Assembly: GCA_026398815.1 (NCBI GenBank) | Contig: JAPLSA010000026.1 | Span: 62,001 to 126,000 of the forward strand | Reading direction: 5' to 3' | Length of the DNA: 64,000 bases | Source of the DNA: Gammaproteobacteria bacterium | Lineage (GTDB): Bacteria > Pseudomonadota > Gammaproteobacteria > Nevskiales > Nevskiaceae | Shown here: one piece after another, positions 37,660 to 48,212 of the stretch | Position numbering within the stretch: the first letter of the stretch is position 1 | Layout: every line of letters begins with the position of its first letter | Notes under the pieces: model-generated | What the model was told of the DNA's origin: nothing | What the model saw: only the letters and a program-made list of their open reading frames with translations | Database searches by the model: none | Program-made: the position numbers and the translations under genes

Positions 37660-40434
37660 ATGTCGCCAGCCCTGCCTTTCCTGCCCCTGCCGTGGAAACC
37701 GGCGGCCGGGTCGCGCGCCGCCGCGCTGCTGCTGGCCGCGCTGGCGGTTGCCGGTCCGGCTTCGGCGGCCGATGCGCTGCGCGGCAAGACCCTGTACCAG
37801 ACCACGCCGGGCGGCATCTCCTGCGCCAACTCCAGCTGCCACGGCACCAATGTCAGCGCCAACAAGAACAAGGTGCTGCGCGGCGCTAACAACCCCACGA
37901 CGATCCAGAACGCGATCAATCGCGATACCGGCGGCATGGGCATCTACCGCAACAACGTGCTGACGGCGATCGACGTCGCCGACATCGCCGCCTACATCGG
38001 CAACCCGAACGTCAGCGCCGGACCGGTAGCCGCGGTCACGCCGGCTTCGCTGGCTTTCGGCACCGTGGCGGTCGGCAGCAGCAGCGCGGCGCAGACCGTG
38101 ACCCTGCGCAACAGCGGCACGGCGGCGCTGTCGGTGGCCACGATCGCGGTCAGCAATGCCGCCTTCGTGATCGCCAACGGCGGCAGCTGCGCAGCGGGCG
38201 GCAGCGTCGCCGCCGGCGGCAGCTGCACGGTGAACCTGCAGTTCCGGCCGACTGCGGCCGCCGCCGCCAGCGGCACGCTGACCATTACCCACAACGCCTC
38301 GCCGACCACGAGCACGGTGAGCCTGAGCGGCACCGGCAGCGGCGCCGCCGCGCCGGCGGTGAGCCCGGCGGCGCTGAACTTCGGCACGGTCGCAACCGGT
38401 AGCCGCGCGGCGGTGCAGACCGCCACCGTGCAGAACAGCGGCTCGGCGGCCTTGACGCTGTCGACCCTCAGCGTCAGCAGCGCCGCGTTTCGGATCACCG
38501 GCGGCAGCTGCGCGGCCGGCGCCACGGTGGCGGCCGGCGGTGGCAGCTGCACGGTGCTGGTCGATTTCGGTCCCACCGCCGCCGGCGCGGCCAGTGCGAC
38601 CCTGAGCATCGCCCACAACGCCGCCGGCAGCCCGCTGATGGTGGCGCTGTCCGGCACCGGCGCCACGCCGACCGCACCGGCCGCGCAGCTGTCGCCGGCC
38701 AGCTTGAGCTGGTCGCAGGTGATCAACACCGACGCGGCGGCACAGACCGCGACCCTGTCCAACACCGGCAGCGCGCCGCTGCTGCTCGGCACGCTGACGC
38801 TGGCCGGCAGCGCCGCCGCCGACTACACGCTGGACCCCGGCTCGACCTGCACCGCCGGTGGCAGCATCGCGGCCGGCGCGGCCTGCACGGTCAGCGTCCG
38901 CTTCCGGCCGTCGGCCACCGGCAGCCGCGCGGCCAGCCTGGCGATCAGCCACAACGCCGCCGGCAGCCCGTCGACGCTGAGCCTGAACGGCGCCGGCACC
39001 GCGCAGCCGGTCGGCCAGCTGGCGGTCAACCGCCTGTCGCTGAGCTACCCGGCGCAGCCGTTCGGCAGCAGCAGCGCAGCGCAGACGGTGACCGTCAGCA
39101 ACAGCGGCAGCGCCAGCCTGACGATCGCCAGCCTGGCCTTTGCCGGCAGCCACGCCGGCGACTTCGCGACGACCGCCGGCAGCAATCCCTGCAGCAGCGG
39201 CCGCAGCCTGGCCGCCGGTGCCAGTTGCACGGCCGACATCGTGTTCACGCCGGGCGCCAGCAGCGGCACGCGCAGCGCCACCTTCGTGGTCAGCGCCGGC
39301 ACGGCCGGCTCGGTGTCGGTCGGCCTGAGTGGCGTCGCCGCCGCAGCCGCCGCGCCGATCGTCAGCCTGACGCCGGCCAGCCTGAATTTCGGTTCGGTGG
39401 CGCTCGGCAGCACGGCTGCGGCGCAGACCTCGGTGCTGACCAACAGCGGCACGGCGGCGCTGTCGATCAGCAGTCTGCGGGCCACTCCGGCGACCTACAG
39501 CCTGAGCCACGACTGCCCGGCAACCCTGATGGCCGGCAGCCACTGCACGCTGACGGTCAGCTTCACGCCGGCGGCCACCGGCGCGGTCGCCGGCAGCATC
39601 GCCATCGCCAGCAATGCCGCGACCACGCCGGACGCGCTGGCGCTGTCGGCCACCGGGGTCACGCCGGTGCCGGCCACGCTCGGCTGGATCGGCAGCTCGA
39701 CCCTCAGCTTCCCGGACACCGCCAGCGGTGCGCAGTCGGCGCCGCAGGCACTGCAGCTCGGCAACAGCGGCACCAGCCCGGCGACGCTCGCCAGCCTGTC
39801 GTTTTCCGGCGCGGCGGCGGGTGATTTCCTGATCGACCCGTCGAGCAGCTGCGTGGCCGGCACCAGCCTGGCCGGCGGTGCCCGCTGCACGGTGCAGGTG
39901 GTGTTTGCGCCGGCCTCGGTCGGCGCCCGCAGCGCCACCCTGGCGGTGACCAGCGGCAATGCCGTCGAGCCGACGCCGGCCGAGGTCAGCGGCAACGGCA
40001 TCGCCGGCGGCACGCCGCTGCTGGTGCTGTCGCCGACCGCCATCACCCTGACCAGCCTGCCGAACCAGCCGCTGCAGCCGCAGGTGCTGGTGATCGACAA
40101 CCAGGGCGCCGGGCCGCTGAATGTCACCGCCGAACAGGCCAGCGACGGCCTTTCGCTGCTCGATGCCGCGTCCACCGGCGGTGGCAGCTGCCGGCCGGTG
40201 CCGTTCGTGCTGGCCCCCGGCGCCAGCTGCACCGTGGTCATCAACCCGCTCGCCGATGTCGTCAACGGCACGGTCAGCGTGTTCGGCGACGGCGCGCCGG
40301 CCCCGGCGCAGGCCACGGTGACCGGCAGCGCCAGCAAGAACCTTGGTGCCGCCGGCAGCGCCGGGCCGGGCCTGGTGGCGCTGCTGGCGGTGCTGGCGCT
40401 GATCCGTCGCCGCCGGCCGGCGCCGCGCAGCTGA
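37660..40434 (+). CDS. Secreted CX4CH cytochrome-like protein with choice-of-anchor-D repeats
   Basis: 924 aa. A signal peptide (about residues 18-36) is followed by a short cytochrome-c-like domain whose haem-type motif is C55-A-N-S-S-C60-H61, that is CX4CH rather than CX2CH. GGMGIYRNNVLTAIDVADIAAYIG resembles a class I cytochrome C-terminal helix, with a Met as possible sixth ligand. Residues about 125-890 hold seven beta-sandwich repeats of the choice-of-anchor-D/ASH type (SLAFGTVAVGSSSAAQ-like openings). The C-terminus is a Gly/Ala stretch, one hydrophobic helix and RRRR, like a GlyGly-CTERM-type sorting tail. CGGAG precedes ATG 37660. Confidence 0.78.
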   Translation: MSPALPFLPLPWKPAAGSRAAALLLAALAVAGPASAADALRGKTLYQTTPGGISCANSSCHGTNVSANKNKVLRGANNPTTIQNAINRDTGGMGIYRNNVLTAIDVADIAAYIGNPNVSAGPVAAVTPASLAFGTVAVGSSSAAQTVTLRNSGTAALSVATIAVSNAAFVIANGGSCAAGGSVAAGGSCTVNLQFRPTAAAAASGTLTITHNASPTTSTVSLSGTGSGAAAPAVSPAALNFGTVATGSRAAVQTATVQNSGSAALTLSTLSVSSAAFRITGGSCAAGATVAAGGGSCTVLVDFGPTAAGAASATLSIAHNAAGSPLMVALSGTGATPTAPAAQLSPASLSWSQVINTDAAAQTATLSNTGSAPLLLGTLTLAGSAAADYTLDPGSTCTAGGSIAAGAACTVSVRFRPSATGSRAASLAISHNAAGSPSTLSLNGAGTAQPVGQLAVNRLSLSYPAQPFGSSSAAQTVTVSNSGSASLTIASLAFAGSHAGDFATTAGSNPCSSGRSLAAGASCTADIVFTPGASSGTRSATFVVSAGTAGSVSVGLSGVAAAAAAPIVSLTPASLNFGSVALGSTAAAQTSVLTNSGTAALSISSLRATPATYSLSHDCPATLMAGSHCTLTVSFTPAATGAVAGSIAIASNAATTPDALALSATGVTPVPATLGWIGSSTLSFPDTASGAQSAPQALQLGNSGTSPATLASLSFSGAAAGDFLIDPSSSCVAGTSLAGGARCTVQVVFAPASVGARSATLAVTSGNAVEPTPAEVSGNGIAGGTPLLVLSPTAITLTSLPNQPLQPQVLVIDNQGAGPLNVTAEQASDGLSLLDAASTGGGSCRPVPFVLAPGASCTVVINPLADVVNGTVSVFGDGAPAPAQATVTGSASKNLGAAGSAGPGLVALLAVLALIRRRRPAPRS

Positions 40435-40466
40435 GCCCATCCCACCCCGAATCCAGGAGTCTTTCG

Positions 40467-40991
40467 ATGAATCCTTCGTTCCTTCGTTCGAGCCGCCGCG
40501 TGCTGGCTGCCTTGCTGCTCGCCGCCGCCGGTTTGCTGCCGGCTGCCGATGCGCTTGAGGCCGGTCAGCCGGCCCCGGCGTTCAGCCTGCCGGCGGCCGA
40601 CGGCAAGACCGTCAGCCTTGCCGGCCTGCGCGGCCATTACGTCTATGTCGATTTCTGGGCGTCGTGGTGCGGCCCCTGCAAGCAGAGCTTTCCGTGGATG
40701 AAGGCGCTGCAGGCGAAGCTCGGCGGGCCGCACTTCGAGGTGGTGGCGATCAACGTCGACGAAAAGCGCGCCGACGCCCAGCGCTTCCTCGGCGACACGG
40801 CGCCCGGCTTCACCGTGCTGTTCGACGCCCAGGGCGCGACGCCGTCGGCCTACGGCGTGCAGGGCATGCCGACCTCGTTCCTGGTCGATCCGGACGGCAA
40901 GGTCGTGCTGGTGCACCAGAGCTTCAAGGACAGCGAGCGCGAGGCGCTGGCGCAGAAGATCGCCGCCTTGATCGGCGGGGCGAAACCATGA
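40467..40991 (+). CDS. TlpA/ResA-like periplasmic thioredoxin
   Basis: 174 aa with an N-terminal signal peptide or anchor (about residues 10-29) and a redoxin domain. The active site is W67-C68-G-P-C71-K, and the cis-proline motif is GMPTSFLVD. TlpA-type proteins reduce periplasmic disulphides, often for cytochrome c maturation or copper centres. Placement after a CX4CH protein and before DUF4266, DUF3570 and ApbE suggests a thiol-handling role in this module. The stop overlaps the DUF4266 start (ATGA). Confidence 0.9.
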   Translation: MNPSFLRSSRRVLAALLLAAAGLLPAADALEAGQPAPAFSLPAADGKTVSLAGLRGHYVYVDFWASWCGPCKQSFPWMKALQAKLGGPHFEVVAINVDEKRADAQRFLGDTAPGFTVLFDAQGATPSAYGVQGMPTSFLVDPDGKVVLVHQSFKDSEREALAQKIAALIGGAKP

Positions 40992-41212
40992 ACCGCGCGT
41001 GGGTCGTGCTGATCACGATCGCCGCCGGCGCGGCCGGCAGCGGCTGCGCGATGCAGGCGCCGAAGCCGTGGCAGAAGGGCGTGCTGGCCAAGCCGGAAAT
41101 GACCATGGCCGGCGACATGCTGGAGCTGAAGTTCAACGATCACACCTGGACCAGCAAGGAAGCCTCGTTCGGCGGCTTCGGCGTCGGGGGAGGCGGCTGT
41201 GGCTGCAACTGA
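40988..41212 (+). CDS. DUF4266 small lipoprotein
   Basis: 74 aa with a lipobox-like AGSGC (Cys20), then the DUF4266 pattern PKPWQKGVLAKPEM and a Gly-rich C-terminus ending CGCN with two cysteines. The family occurs next to DUF3570 and ApbE genes; its role is unknown. Translation is coupled to the thioredoxin gene (ATGA). The codons for its Gly-rich tail double as the Shine-Dalgarno sequence of the next gene, which starts inside it at 41199. Confidence 0.85.
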   Translation: MNRAWVVLITIAAGAAGSGCAMQAPKPWQKGVLAKPEMTMAGDMLELKFNDHTWTSKEASFGGFGVGGGGCGCN

Positions 41213-42371
41213 ACCCTCCGCCATGCCGGCCGCGCCGGTGAGTCCGAACCCGGCCAGCGACTGGTGCGGCAGCGTGGTGCTGGCGGCGCTGTCGCTGCCC
41301 GGCCTGCTCGCCGCGCCGCTGCCGGCGGCCGCCGACAGCGCTCCGGAACACGCGCTGCTGCAGTTCAAGACCGAGCACTACCAGGACTCGCAGCCCGGCT
41401 TCCAGCGCATCCGCGTCGAGGAGCCGGCGCTGTACGGCCTGCTGCCGCTCGGCGAGCACCTGTCGCTGTCCGGCTCGGCGGTCTACGACGTGGTGTCGGG
41501 TGCTTCGCCGCGCAGCTATTCGTCCACCTCCGGTGCTTCGCGGGTGCACGAGAAGCGCTTTTCCGGCGATGCCGAGCTGACCTGGTACGCCGATCGCAGC
41601 TCCTACGGCCTGTCGGCGGCGCGCTCGCAGGAGCACGACTACATTTCCAACAGCGTGTCCGGCGACGCCGTGTTCGCGGCCGACGACAACAACACCGCGT
41701 GCAACGTCGGCCTGTCGGCGAGCCGCGACAGCATCAACCCGACCAACGACATCGTCGAAAACGAACACCGCACGACCTACGCCGGCATCGCCGGCGTGAC
41801 CCGGGCGCTGAGCGCCAACGACCTGTTGCAGGTACAGGCTGGCTACAGCACCAGCCACGGCTACCTGAGCGATCCGTACAAGCTGTTCGACAACCGGCCG
41901 CGCAGGCGCAACAGCGGCACCGGCTCGCTGCGCTGGAACCATCACATCGGCGGTCTCGGCGCGACGCTGCGCAGCAGCTACCGCGTGTTCCACGACACCT
42001 ACGGCATCTGGTCGCACACCGCCGAGCTGCAGTGGGTGCAGCCGGTCAGCCTGCGCTGGGTGCTGACGCCGGGGCTGCGCTACTACACGCAGAGCGCGGC
42101 GCGCTTCTATGTCGATCCGCCGGCCGACGGCTCGCCATTCCCGCAGCTGCCGGACGGCGCCTTCTCCTCGCTCGATCACCGGCTGTCGGCATTCGGCGCG
42201 TTCGCGCTCAGCCAGAAGGCCGAATGGCACCTGAGCGAACACTGGAGCACCGATTTGCGCGCCGAGTACTACCAGGCGCGCTCAAGCTTCCGCTTCATCG
42301 GCCAGGGTTCACCGGGGCTTGCCAACTTCCAGTACTACCAGGTGCAGTTCGGCATCAGCTACCGGTTCTGA
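41199..42371 (+). CDS. DUF3570 family protein, probable outer-membrane barrel
   Basis: 390 aa with a hydrophobic export signal (about residues 24-45), then regular alternating segments with many Tyr/Trp and a C-terminal aromatic residue (QVQFGISYRF), all typical of an outer-membrane beta-barrel. The GTG start at 41199 has GGGGGAGG at 41186-41193 and overlaps the DUF4266 gene by 14 nt; ATG 41223 is an alternative. The segment D97-V-V-S-G-A-S103 matches the form of ApbE flavinylation sites (DxxSGA[T/S]), and apbE is the next gene. Confidence 0.85.
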   Translation: MAATEPSAMPAAPVSPNPASDWCGSVVLAALSLPGLLAAPLPAAADSAPEHALLQFKTEHYQDSQPGFQRIRVEEPALYGLLPLGEHLSLSGSAVYDVVSGASPRSYSSTSGASRVHEKRFSGDAELTWYADRSSYGLSAARSQEHDYISNSVSGDAVFAADDNNTACNVGLSASRDSINPTNDIVENEHRTTYAGIAGVTRALSANDLLQVQAGYSTSHGYLSDPYKLFDNRPRRRNSGTGSLRWNHHIGGLGATLRSSYRVFHDTYGIWSHTAELQWVQPVSLRWVLTPGLRYYTQSAARFYVDPPADGSPFPQLPDGAFSSLDHRLSAFGAFALSQKAEWHLSEHWSTDLRAEYYQARSSFRFIGQGSPGLANFQYYQVQFGISYRF

Positions 42372-42381
42372 ACGAGGGACG

Positions 42382-43287
42382 ATGCAGGCCACGGACGACG
42401 GCGTCACCACGATGCGCTTCGCGGCGATGGCCGGCGAAGCCGAGCTGACCGTGGCCGGCCGGGCGCCGGACCGCCGCCTGCTCGATGCGGCTGCGGCCGA
42501 GGTGCGGCGCATCGAGCAGGCCTACTCGCGCTACCGCGCCGACAGCATCGTGTCGCGCATCAATGCGGCGGCGGGCAGCGGCGTGGCGATCGAGGTCGAT
42601 GCCGAAACCGCCGGCCTGCTCGATTTCGCGGCGCGGCTGCACGCGCAGAGCGACGGCCTGTTCGACATCACCAGCGGCATCCTGCGCCGGGGCTGGGATT
42701 TCCGTTCCGGGCGCCTGCCGGAGCCTTCGGCGCTGGCGGCGCTGTGCGCCCGCATCGGCTGGCGGAAGGTCGACTGGCAGCCGGCCGCGCGGCGCATCGC
42801 GCTGACCGAGCCGGGCATGGAGCTGGACTTCGGCGGCTTCGGCAAGGAATACGCCGCTGATCGCGCCGCCGCCGTGCTGCAGGCCGGCGGAATCGGTAGC
42901 GGCTACGTCAACCTGGGTGGCGATCTGCGGGTGCTCGGCCCACGCCCGGACGGCCGCGGCTGGGCGCTCGGCATCCGGCATCCGCGCACCGACGGCACGC
43001 TGGCCGGCGTCGAACTGAAAAGCGGCGCACTGGCGACCAGCGGCGACTACGAGCGCTACATGGACATCGCCGGCCGGCGCTACTGCCACATCCTCGATCC
43101 GCGCAGCGGCTGGCCGGTGCAGCACTGGCAGTCGGTCAGCGTGATCGCACCGGTCTGCCTGGCCGCCGGTGCGCTGTCGACGGTGGCGATGCTGAAAGGG
43201 CCGGACGCCCCGGCCTTTCTCGCTGCCCAGCAGGTGCCGTGGCTGGCCGTCGACGGCAGCGGTGCGATCGTCCGTCACGGCTTCTGA
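42382..43287 (+). CDS. apbE: ApbE, FAD:protein FMN transferase
   Basis: 301 aa. ApbE attaches FMN covalently to Thr/Ser of extracytoplasmic redox proteins. Seen: EQAYSRYRADSIVSRIN, the FDITSG segment, DFGGFGKEYAADRAA, GYVNLGGDLRVLG, SGALATSGDYERY and HILDPRSGWP, all canonical. I see no clear signal peptide at the N-terminus, although most ApbE enzymes are exported, so the start or the location needs care. It is 10 nt after the DUF3570 gene and probably modifies a partner encoded in this operon. Confidence 0.93.
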   Translation: MQATDDGVTTMRFAAMAGEAELTVAGRAPDRRLLDAAAAEVRRIEQAYSRYRADSIVSRINAAAGSGVAIEVDAETAGLLDFAARLHAQSDGLFDITSGILRRGWDFRSGRLPEPSALAALCARIGWRKVDWQPAARRIALTEPGMELDFGGFGKEYAADRAAAVLQAGGIGSGYVNLGGDLRVLGPRPDGRGWALGIRHPRTDGTLAGVELKSGALATSGDYERYMDIAGRRYCHILDPRSGWPVQHWQSVSVIAPVCLAAGALSTVAMLKGPDAPAFLAAQQVPWLAVDGSGAIVRHGF

Positions 43288-43316
43288 GGCTGCGGCAGCG
43301 CCGGCGGCGCGGCATC

Positions 43317-44285
43317 ATGCGTGTCATGTCGGCCCCGAAGATTTCCCTCGAACAATGGCGCGCGCTGCTCGCGGTGGTCGACGCCGGCGGCTACGCGCAG
43401 GCGGCGGAGGCGCTGCACAAGAGCCAGTCGGCGATCAGCTATGCGGTGCAGCAGATCGAGTCGCGGCTCGGCGTCAAGGCATTCGAGGTGCAGGGCCGCA
43501 AGGCGGTGCTGACCGCCACCGGCCAGCTGCTGGTGCGCCGCGCCAAGGCGTTGCTCGATGAAGCGGCTGGCCTGGAACGGGCGGCCGGCCAGCTGTCGGC
43601 CGGCTGGGAAGCGGAGCTGCGGCTGGCGGTGGAAATCATTTTCCCGAACCGCGTGCTGCTGCCGGCGCTGGCGGCGTTCGGCGAGATCAGCCCGCACACC
43701 CGCATCGAGCTGATCGAATCGGTGATCGGCGGCACCTCGGAGGCACTGCTGAGCGGCCGGGTCGATCTGGCCATCGCGCCGGTGATTCCGCAGGGCTTCA
43801 TCGGCGAAGCGCTGATGACCCTGCGCTTCCTGGCCGTGGCCCATCCCGGCCATCCGCTGCATCAGCTGAACCGGCCGCTGACGCCCAACGACCTGCGCAA
43901 TCACCGGCACCTGGTGGTGCGCGATTCCGGGGCCGCCCGCGATCCGCGCCAGCAGACGCTCGATGCCAAGCAGCGCTGGGTGGTCAGCCACATGTCGACC
44001 TCGATCCAGGCGGTGGCGATGGGCTACGGCTTCTCGTGGTTTCCGGAAGACAAGATCGCTGACGAACTGGCGGCCGGCAGCTTGCGGCCGCTGCCGCTGC
44101 GCGACGGCGCCGAGCGTTTCCTGACGCTTTACCTGATCTTCGCCGACCGCGACTATGCCGGGCCCGGCCTGCTGCAGCTGCGCGATATCCTGCTTCAGAC
44201 CGTGGCCGAGAACTGCGCGCGCAGGCAGGCACAGGCCAGGGCGAACACGTCGAAAACAACCAGAAAGAGGAGCAAGACCCGATGA
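43317..44285 (+). CDS. LysR-family transcriptional regulator
   Basis: 322 aa. The N-terminal winged helix-turn-helix is clear ([42 protein letters not shown]), followed by a periplasmic-binding-protein-like effector domain ([12 protein letters not shown] ... [29 protein letters not shown]). The C-terminus is Lys/Arg rich. The start could be 43317 or 43326; neither has a good ribosome site. It lies 29 nt after apbE and is coupled by ATGA to a GFA-family gene. Confidence 0.9.
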   Translation: MRVMSAPKISLEQWRALLAVVDAGGYAQAAEALHKSQSAISYAVQQIESRLGVKAFEVQGRKAVLTATGQLLVRRAKALLDEAAGLERAAGQLSAGWEAELRLAVEIIFPNRVLLPALAAFGEISPHTRIELIESVIGGTSEALLSGRVDLAIAPVIPQGFIGEALMTLRFLAVAHPGHPLHQLNRPLTPNDLRNHRHLVVRDSGAARDPRQQTLDAKQRWVVSHMSTSIQAVAMGYGFSWFPEDKIADELAAGSLRPLPLRDGAERFLTLYLIFADRDYAGPGLLQLRDILLQTVAENCARRQAQARANTSKTTRKRSKTR

Positions 44286-44689
44286 AGATCGAAGGCGGTT
44301 GCTACTGCGGTGCCGTGCGTTACGAAGCCGATGCCGAACCGCAGTTGCGTGCGCAGTGCCATTGCCGCGAATGCCAGTACATCTCCGGCGGCGGCCCGAA
44401 CCCGGTGGTGGGACTGCCGGAAGCAGCCTTCCATTACGTCAAGGGCACGCCCAAGGTGTTCCGCCGCAGCGACCTGGATGCGCCGGTCACCCGCGAGTTC
44501 TGCGGCGACTGCGGCTCGCCGCTGACCAGCCGCGCGCCGGGCATCCCGGGCATCGTGCTGGTCAAGGCCGGCTCGCTCGATCAGACCTCGGTGTTCGGCA
44601 AGCCGGACTTCGCCGTGTTCACCATCGATCGCCCGAGCTGGCACGGCGTGCTGGAAGGCGTGCCGGCCTTCGAGCGGATGCCGGGCTGA
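44282..44689 (+). CDS. GFA-family (Mss4-like) zinc protein
   Basis: 135 aa of the glutathione-dependent formaldehyde-activating (GFA) fold. Zinc cysteines are visible in [17 protein letters not shown] and FCGDCGSPL. The family is named after Gfa of Paracoccus, but most members have no proven glutathione or formaldehyde role. ATG overlaps the LysR stop. It may form an operon with the VOC and YkgJ genes that follow. Confidence 0.9.
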   Translation: MKIEGGCYCGAVRYEADAEPQLRAQCHCRECQYISGGGPNPVVGLPEAAFHYVKGTPKVFRRSDLDAPVTREFCGDCGSPLTSRAPGIPGIVLVKAGSLDQTSVFGKPDFAVFTIDRPSWHGVLEGVPAFERMPG

Positions 44690-44698
44690 GGCCGCCGG

Positions 44699-45094
44699 AT
44701 GTACGTTCCGCCCGGGTTCGGCACGGTCACGCCGTACTGTTTCGTCGACGACGCCGAGGCCTTCATCGCCTTTCTCGTCGACGGCCTGGGCGGCACCGAA
44801 ACCTGCCGCTCGATGCGCCCGGACGGCCAGGTGGCGAACGTGCAGGTGGCGATCGGCACCTCGACCGTGATGGTCAGCGAGGCCAGCCCCGCCTATCCGG
44901 CGATGCGGGCCGCGTACTACCTCTACGTCGACAGCGCCGACGCCGCGATGGCCCGCGCGCTGGCCCATGGCGCGGCGCTGGAAATGACCGTGCAGGACAT
45001 GCCGTACGGCGATCGCCAGGGCGGCGTGCGAGACCGCCACGGCAACCTCTGGTGGCTGTCCGAGCGCCGGGTCCACGCGCCGTACACGCCATGA
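44699..45094 (+). CDS. VOC/glyoxalase-fold protein (PhnB-like)
   Basis: 131 aa of the vicinal-oxygen-chelate fold, PhnB-like subgroup: [23 protein letters not shown] at the start, the central [20 protein letters not shown] and the C-terminal [16 protein letters not shown]. Such proteins include glyoxalases and resistance proteins; the function is not predictable. Its stop overlaps the start of the YkgJ gene. Confidence 0.85.
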   Translation: MYVPPGFGTVTPYCFVDDAEAFIAFLVDGLGGTETCRSMRPDGQVANVQVAIGTSTVMVSEASPAYPAMRAAYYLYVDSADAAMARALAHGAALEMTVQDMPYGDRQGGVRDRHGNLWWLSERRVHAPYTP

Positions 45095-45360
45095 AGGCAG
45101 CGCCGGCCTGCCGGCCCGGCTGCGGCGCCTGCTGCATCGCGCCGTCGATCTCCTCGCCGATTCCCGGCATGCCGGAAGGCAAGCCGGCCGGCGTGCGCTG
45201 CGTGCAGCTGCGCGCCGACCAGGGCTGCGCGATCTTCGGCGATCCGCGCCGGCCAGCCGTCTGCGCCGGCCTGAAGCCCGGGCCGGAGATGTGCGGCGAG
45301 ACGCGCGAGCAGGCGCTGCAGTTCCTGGCCCGGCTCGAACAGGCCACCGCGCCGGCCTGA
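45091..45360 (+). CDS. YkgJ family cysteine-cluster protein
   Basis: 89 aa with eight cysteines arranged as [23 protein letters not shown] and MC, the pattern of YkgJ/UPF0153 proteins thought to bind zinc or iron. The start ATG overlaps the VOC stop (ATGA), so it belongs to the same transcript. Function of the family is not established. Confidence 0.88.
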   Translation: MKAAPACRPGCGACCIAPSISSPIPGMPEGKPAGVRCVQLRADQGCAIFGDPRRPAVCAGLKPGPEMCGETREQALQFLARLEQATAPA

Positions 45361-45449
45361 GTTGGCCTGAAGCGGCCCGAAGCAGCCATCTCCGCCTGTT
45401 GGTCATCGAACGGCGGCATCATCGGCGCATCCGACCGACGCCGATCCCG

Positions 45450-46226
45450 ATGCTCACCCTGTACAGCTTTGCCATTTCCCATTTCAGCGAGAAGATCCGC
45501 TGGACCCTGCGCGCCTGCAGCGTGCCGTTCACCGAGCAGGCGCTGACCCCCGGCCTGCATGCGGTGGTGACGCCGTTCATTGGCCATCGCGGCAGCAGCG
45601 TGCCGATCATCACCGGCGACGGCCTGCGCGTGCAGGGCAGCGATCGCATCCTCAAGCGGCTGGCGACCCGCGGCCTGATCGACCGCCTGCTGCCGGACGA
45701 GGACGAGGCGCGCGACGAACTGCTGGAGGCCGCCGCCAGCCATGAGGCGCTCGGGCAGGCGGTGATGCGCGCCGCCTACGGGCCGCTGGCCGGCGATCCG
45801 GCGGCGGTGTTCAAGCTGTGGACCCTGGCGGCCGGACCGTTGCAGACGGCGGTGCTGAAGCCGGCGATGCCGCTGCTGATGCGGGCATTCCGGCGCCGCT
45901 TCGGCATCGACGGCCCGGCGCTGGCCGAGCCGCGCCACTGCATCGAGGCCAGCCTCGACCGGATCGCCGGGCGGCGCGGCAACCGGCCTTATCTCGGCGA
46001 TGCCTTCGGCATCGAGGACCTCACCGTCTGCGCGCTGCTGGCGCCGCTGGCCGGCCCGGCCGAGCATCCGCTGTACGGCCATCCGCTGCTGCGGGCCAGC
46101 GCGGCCGTCACGGTGGCGCCGTGGCAGCGCCATCCGACGATGGTCTGGGTGCGCGATGTCTACGCCCGCCAGCGCAGCGCGGAGCCGGCCGATTCGGTGC
46201 TGGTGCGGGCGGCGGCGCGGCTGTAG
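45450..46226 (+). CDS. Glutathione S-transferase family protein
   Basis: 258 aa. The N-terminal thioredoxin-fold domain starts LTLYSFAISHFSEKIRWTLR (GST Ser/His region), with VPIITGDGLRVQGSDRILKRL as the gamma-Glu binding segment. An all-helical C-terminal domain contains LGDAFGIEDLTVCALLAPL, the N-capping motif. The substrate is unknown. ATG 45450 fits the GST N-terminus; the frame is open upstream but unsupported. It converges with the ABC-F gene 21 nt away. Confidence 0.87.
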   Translation: MLTLYSFAISHFSEKIRWTLRACSVPFTEQALTPGLHAVVTPFIGHRGSSVPIITGDGLRVQGSDRILKRLATRGLIDRLLPDEDEARDELLEAAASHEALGQAVMRAAYGPLAGDPAAVFKLWTLAAGPLQTAVLKPAMPLLMRAFRRRFGIDGPALAEPRHCIEASLDRIAGRRGNRPYLGDAFGIEDLTVCALLAPLAGPAEHPLYGHPLLRASAAVTVAPWQRHPTMVWVRDVYARQRSAEPADSVLVRAAARL

Positions 46227-46247
46227 TGGCCGCGCGAACCGATCCGC

Positions 46248-48119
<1,872 letters not shown>

Positions 48120-48212
48120 CCGCGTAGTTTACGGGTTGGCGCGATTCTTGGTGCGCTGCAACAGGCGCGCGCCGGCCGCCGTCCGGCTCGACGCCGCGCG
48201 GTCGGCGGTGTC

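Noticed and set aside
37660-40434. Reading the repeats of the large surface protein as an adhesin such as RTX or a hemagglutinin
   Set aside because: No GGxGxDxxx nonapeptides and no two-partner secretion domain; the repeats fit the choice-of-anchor-D/ASH type.
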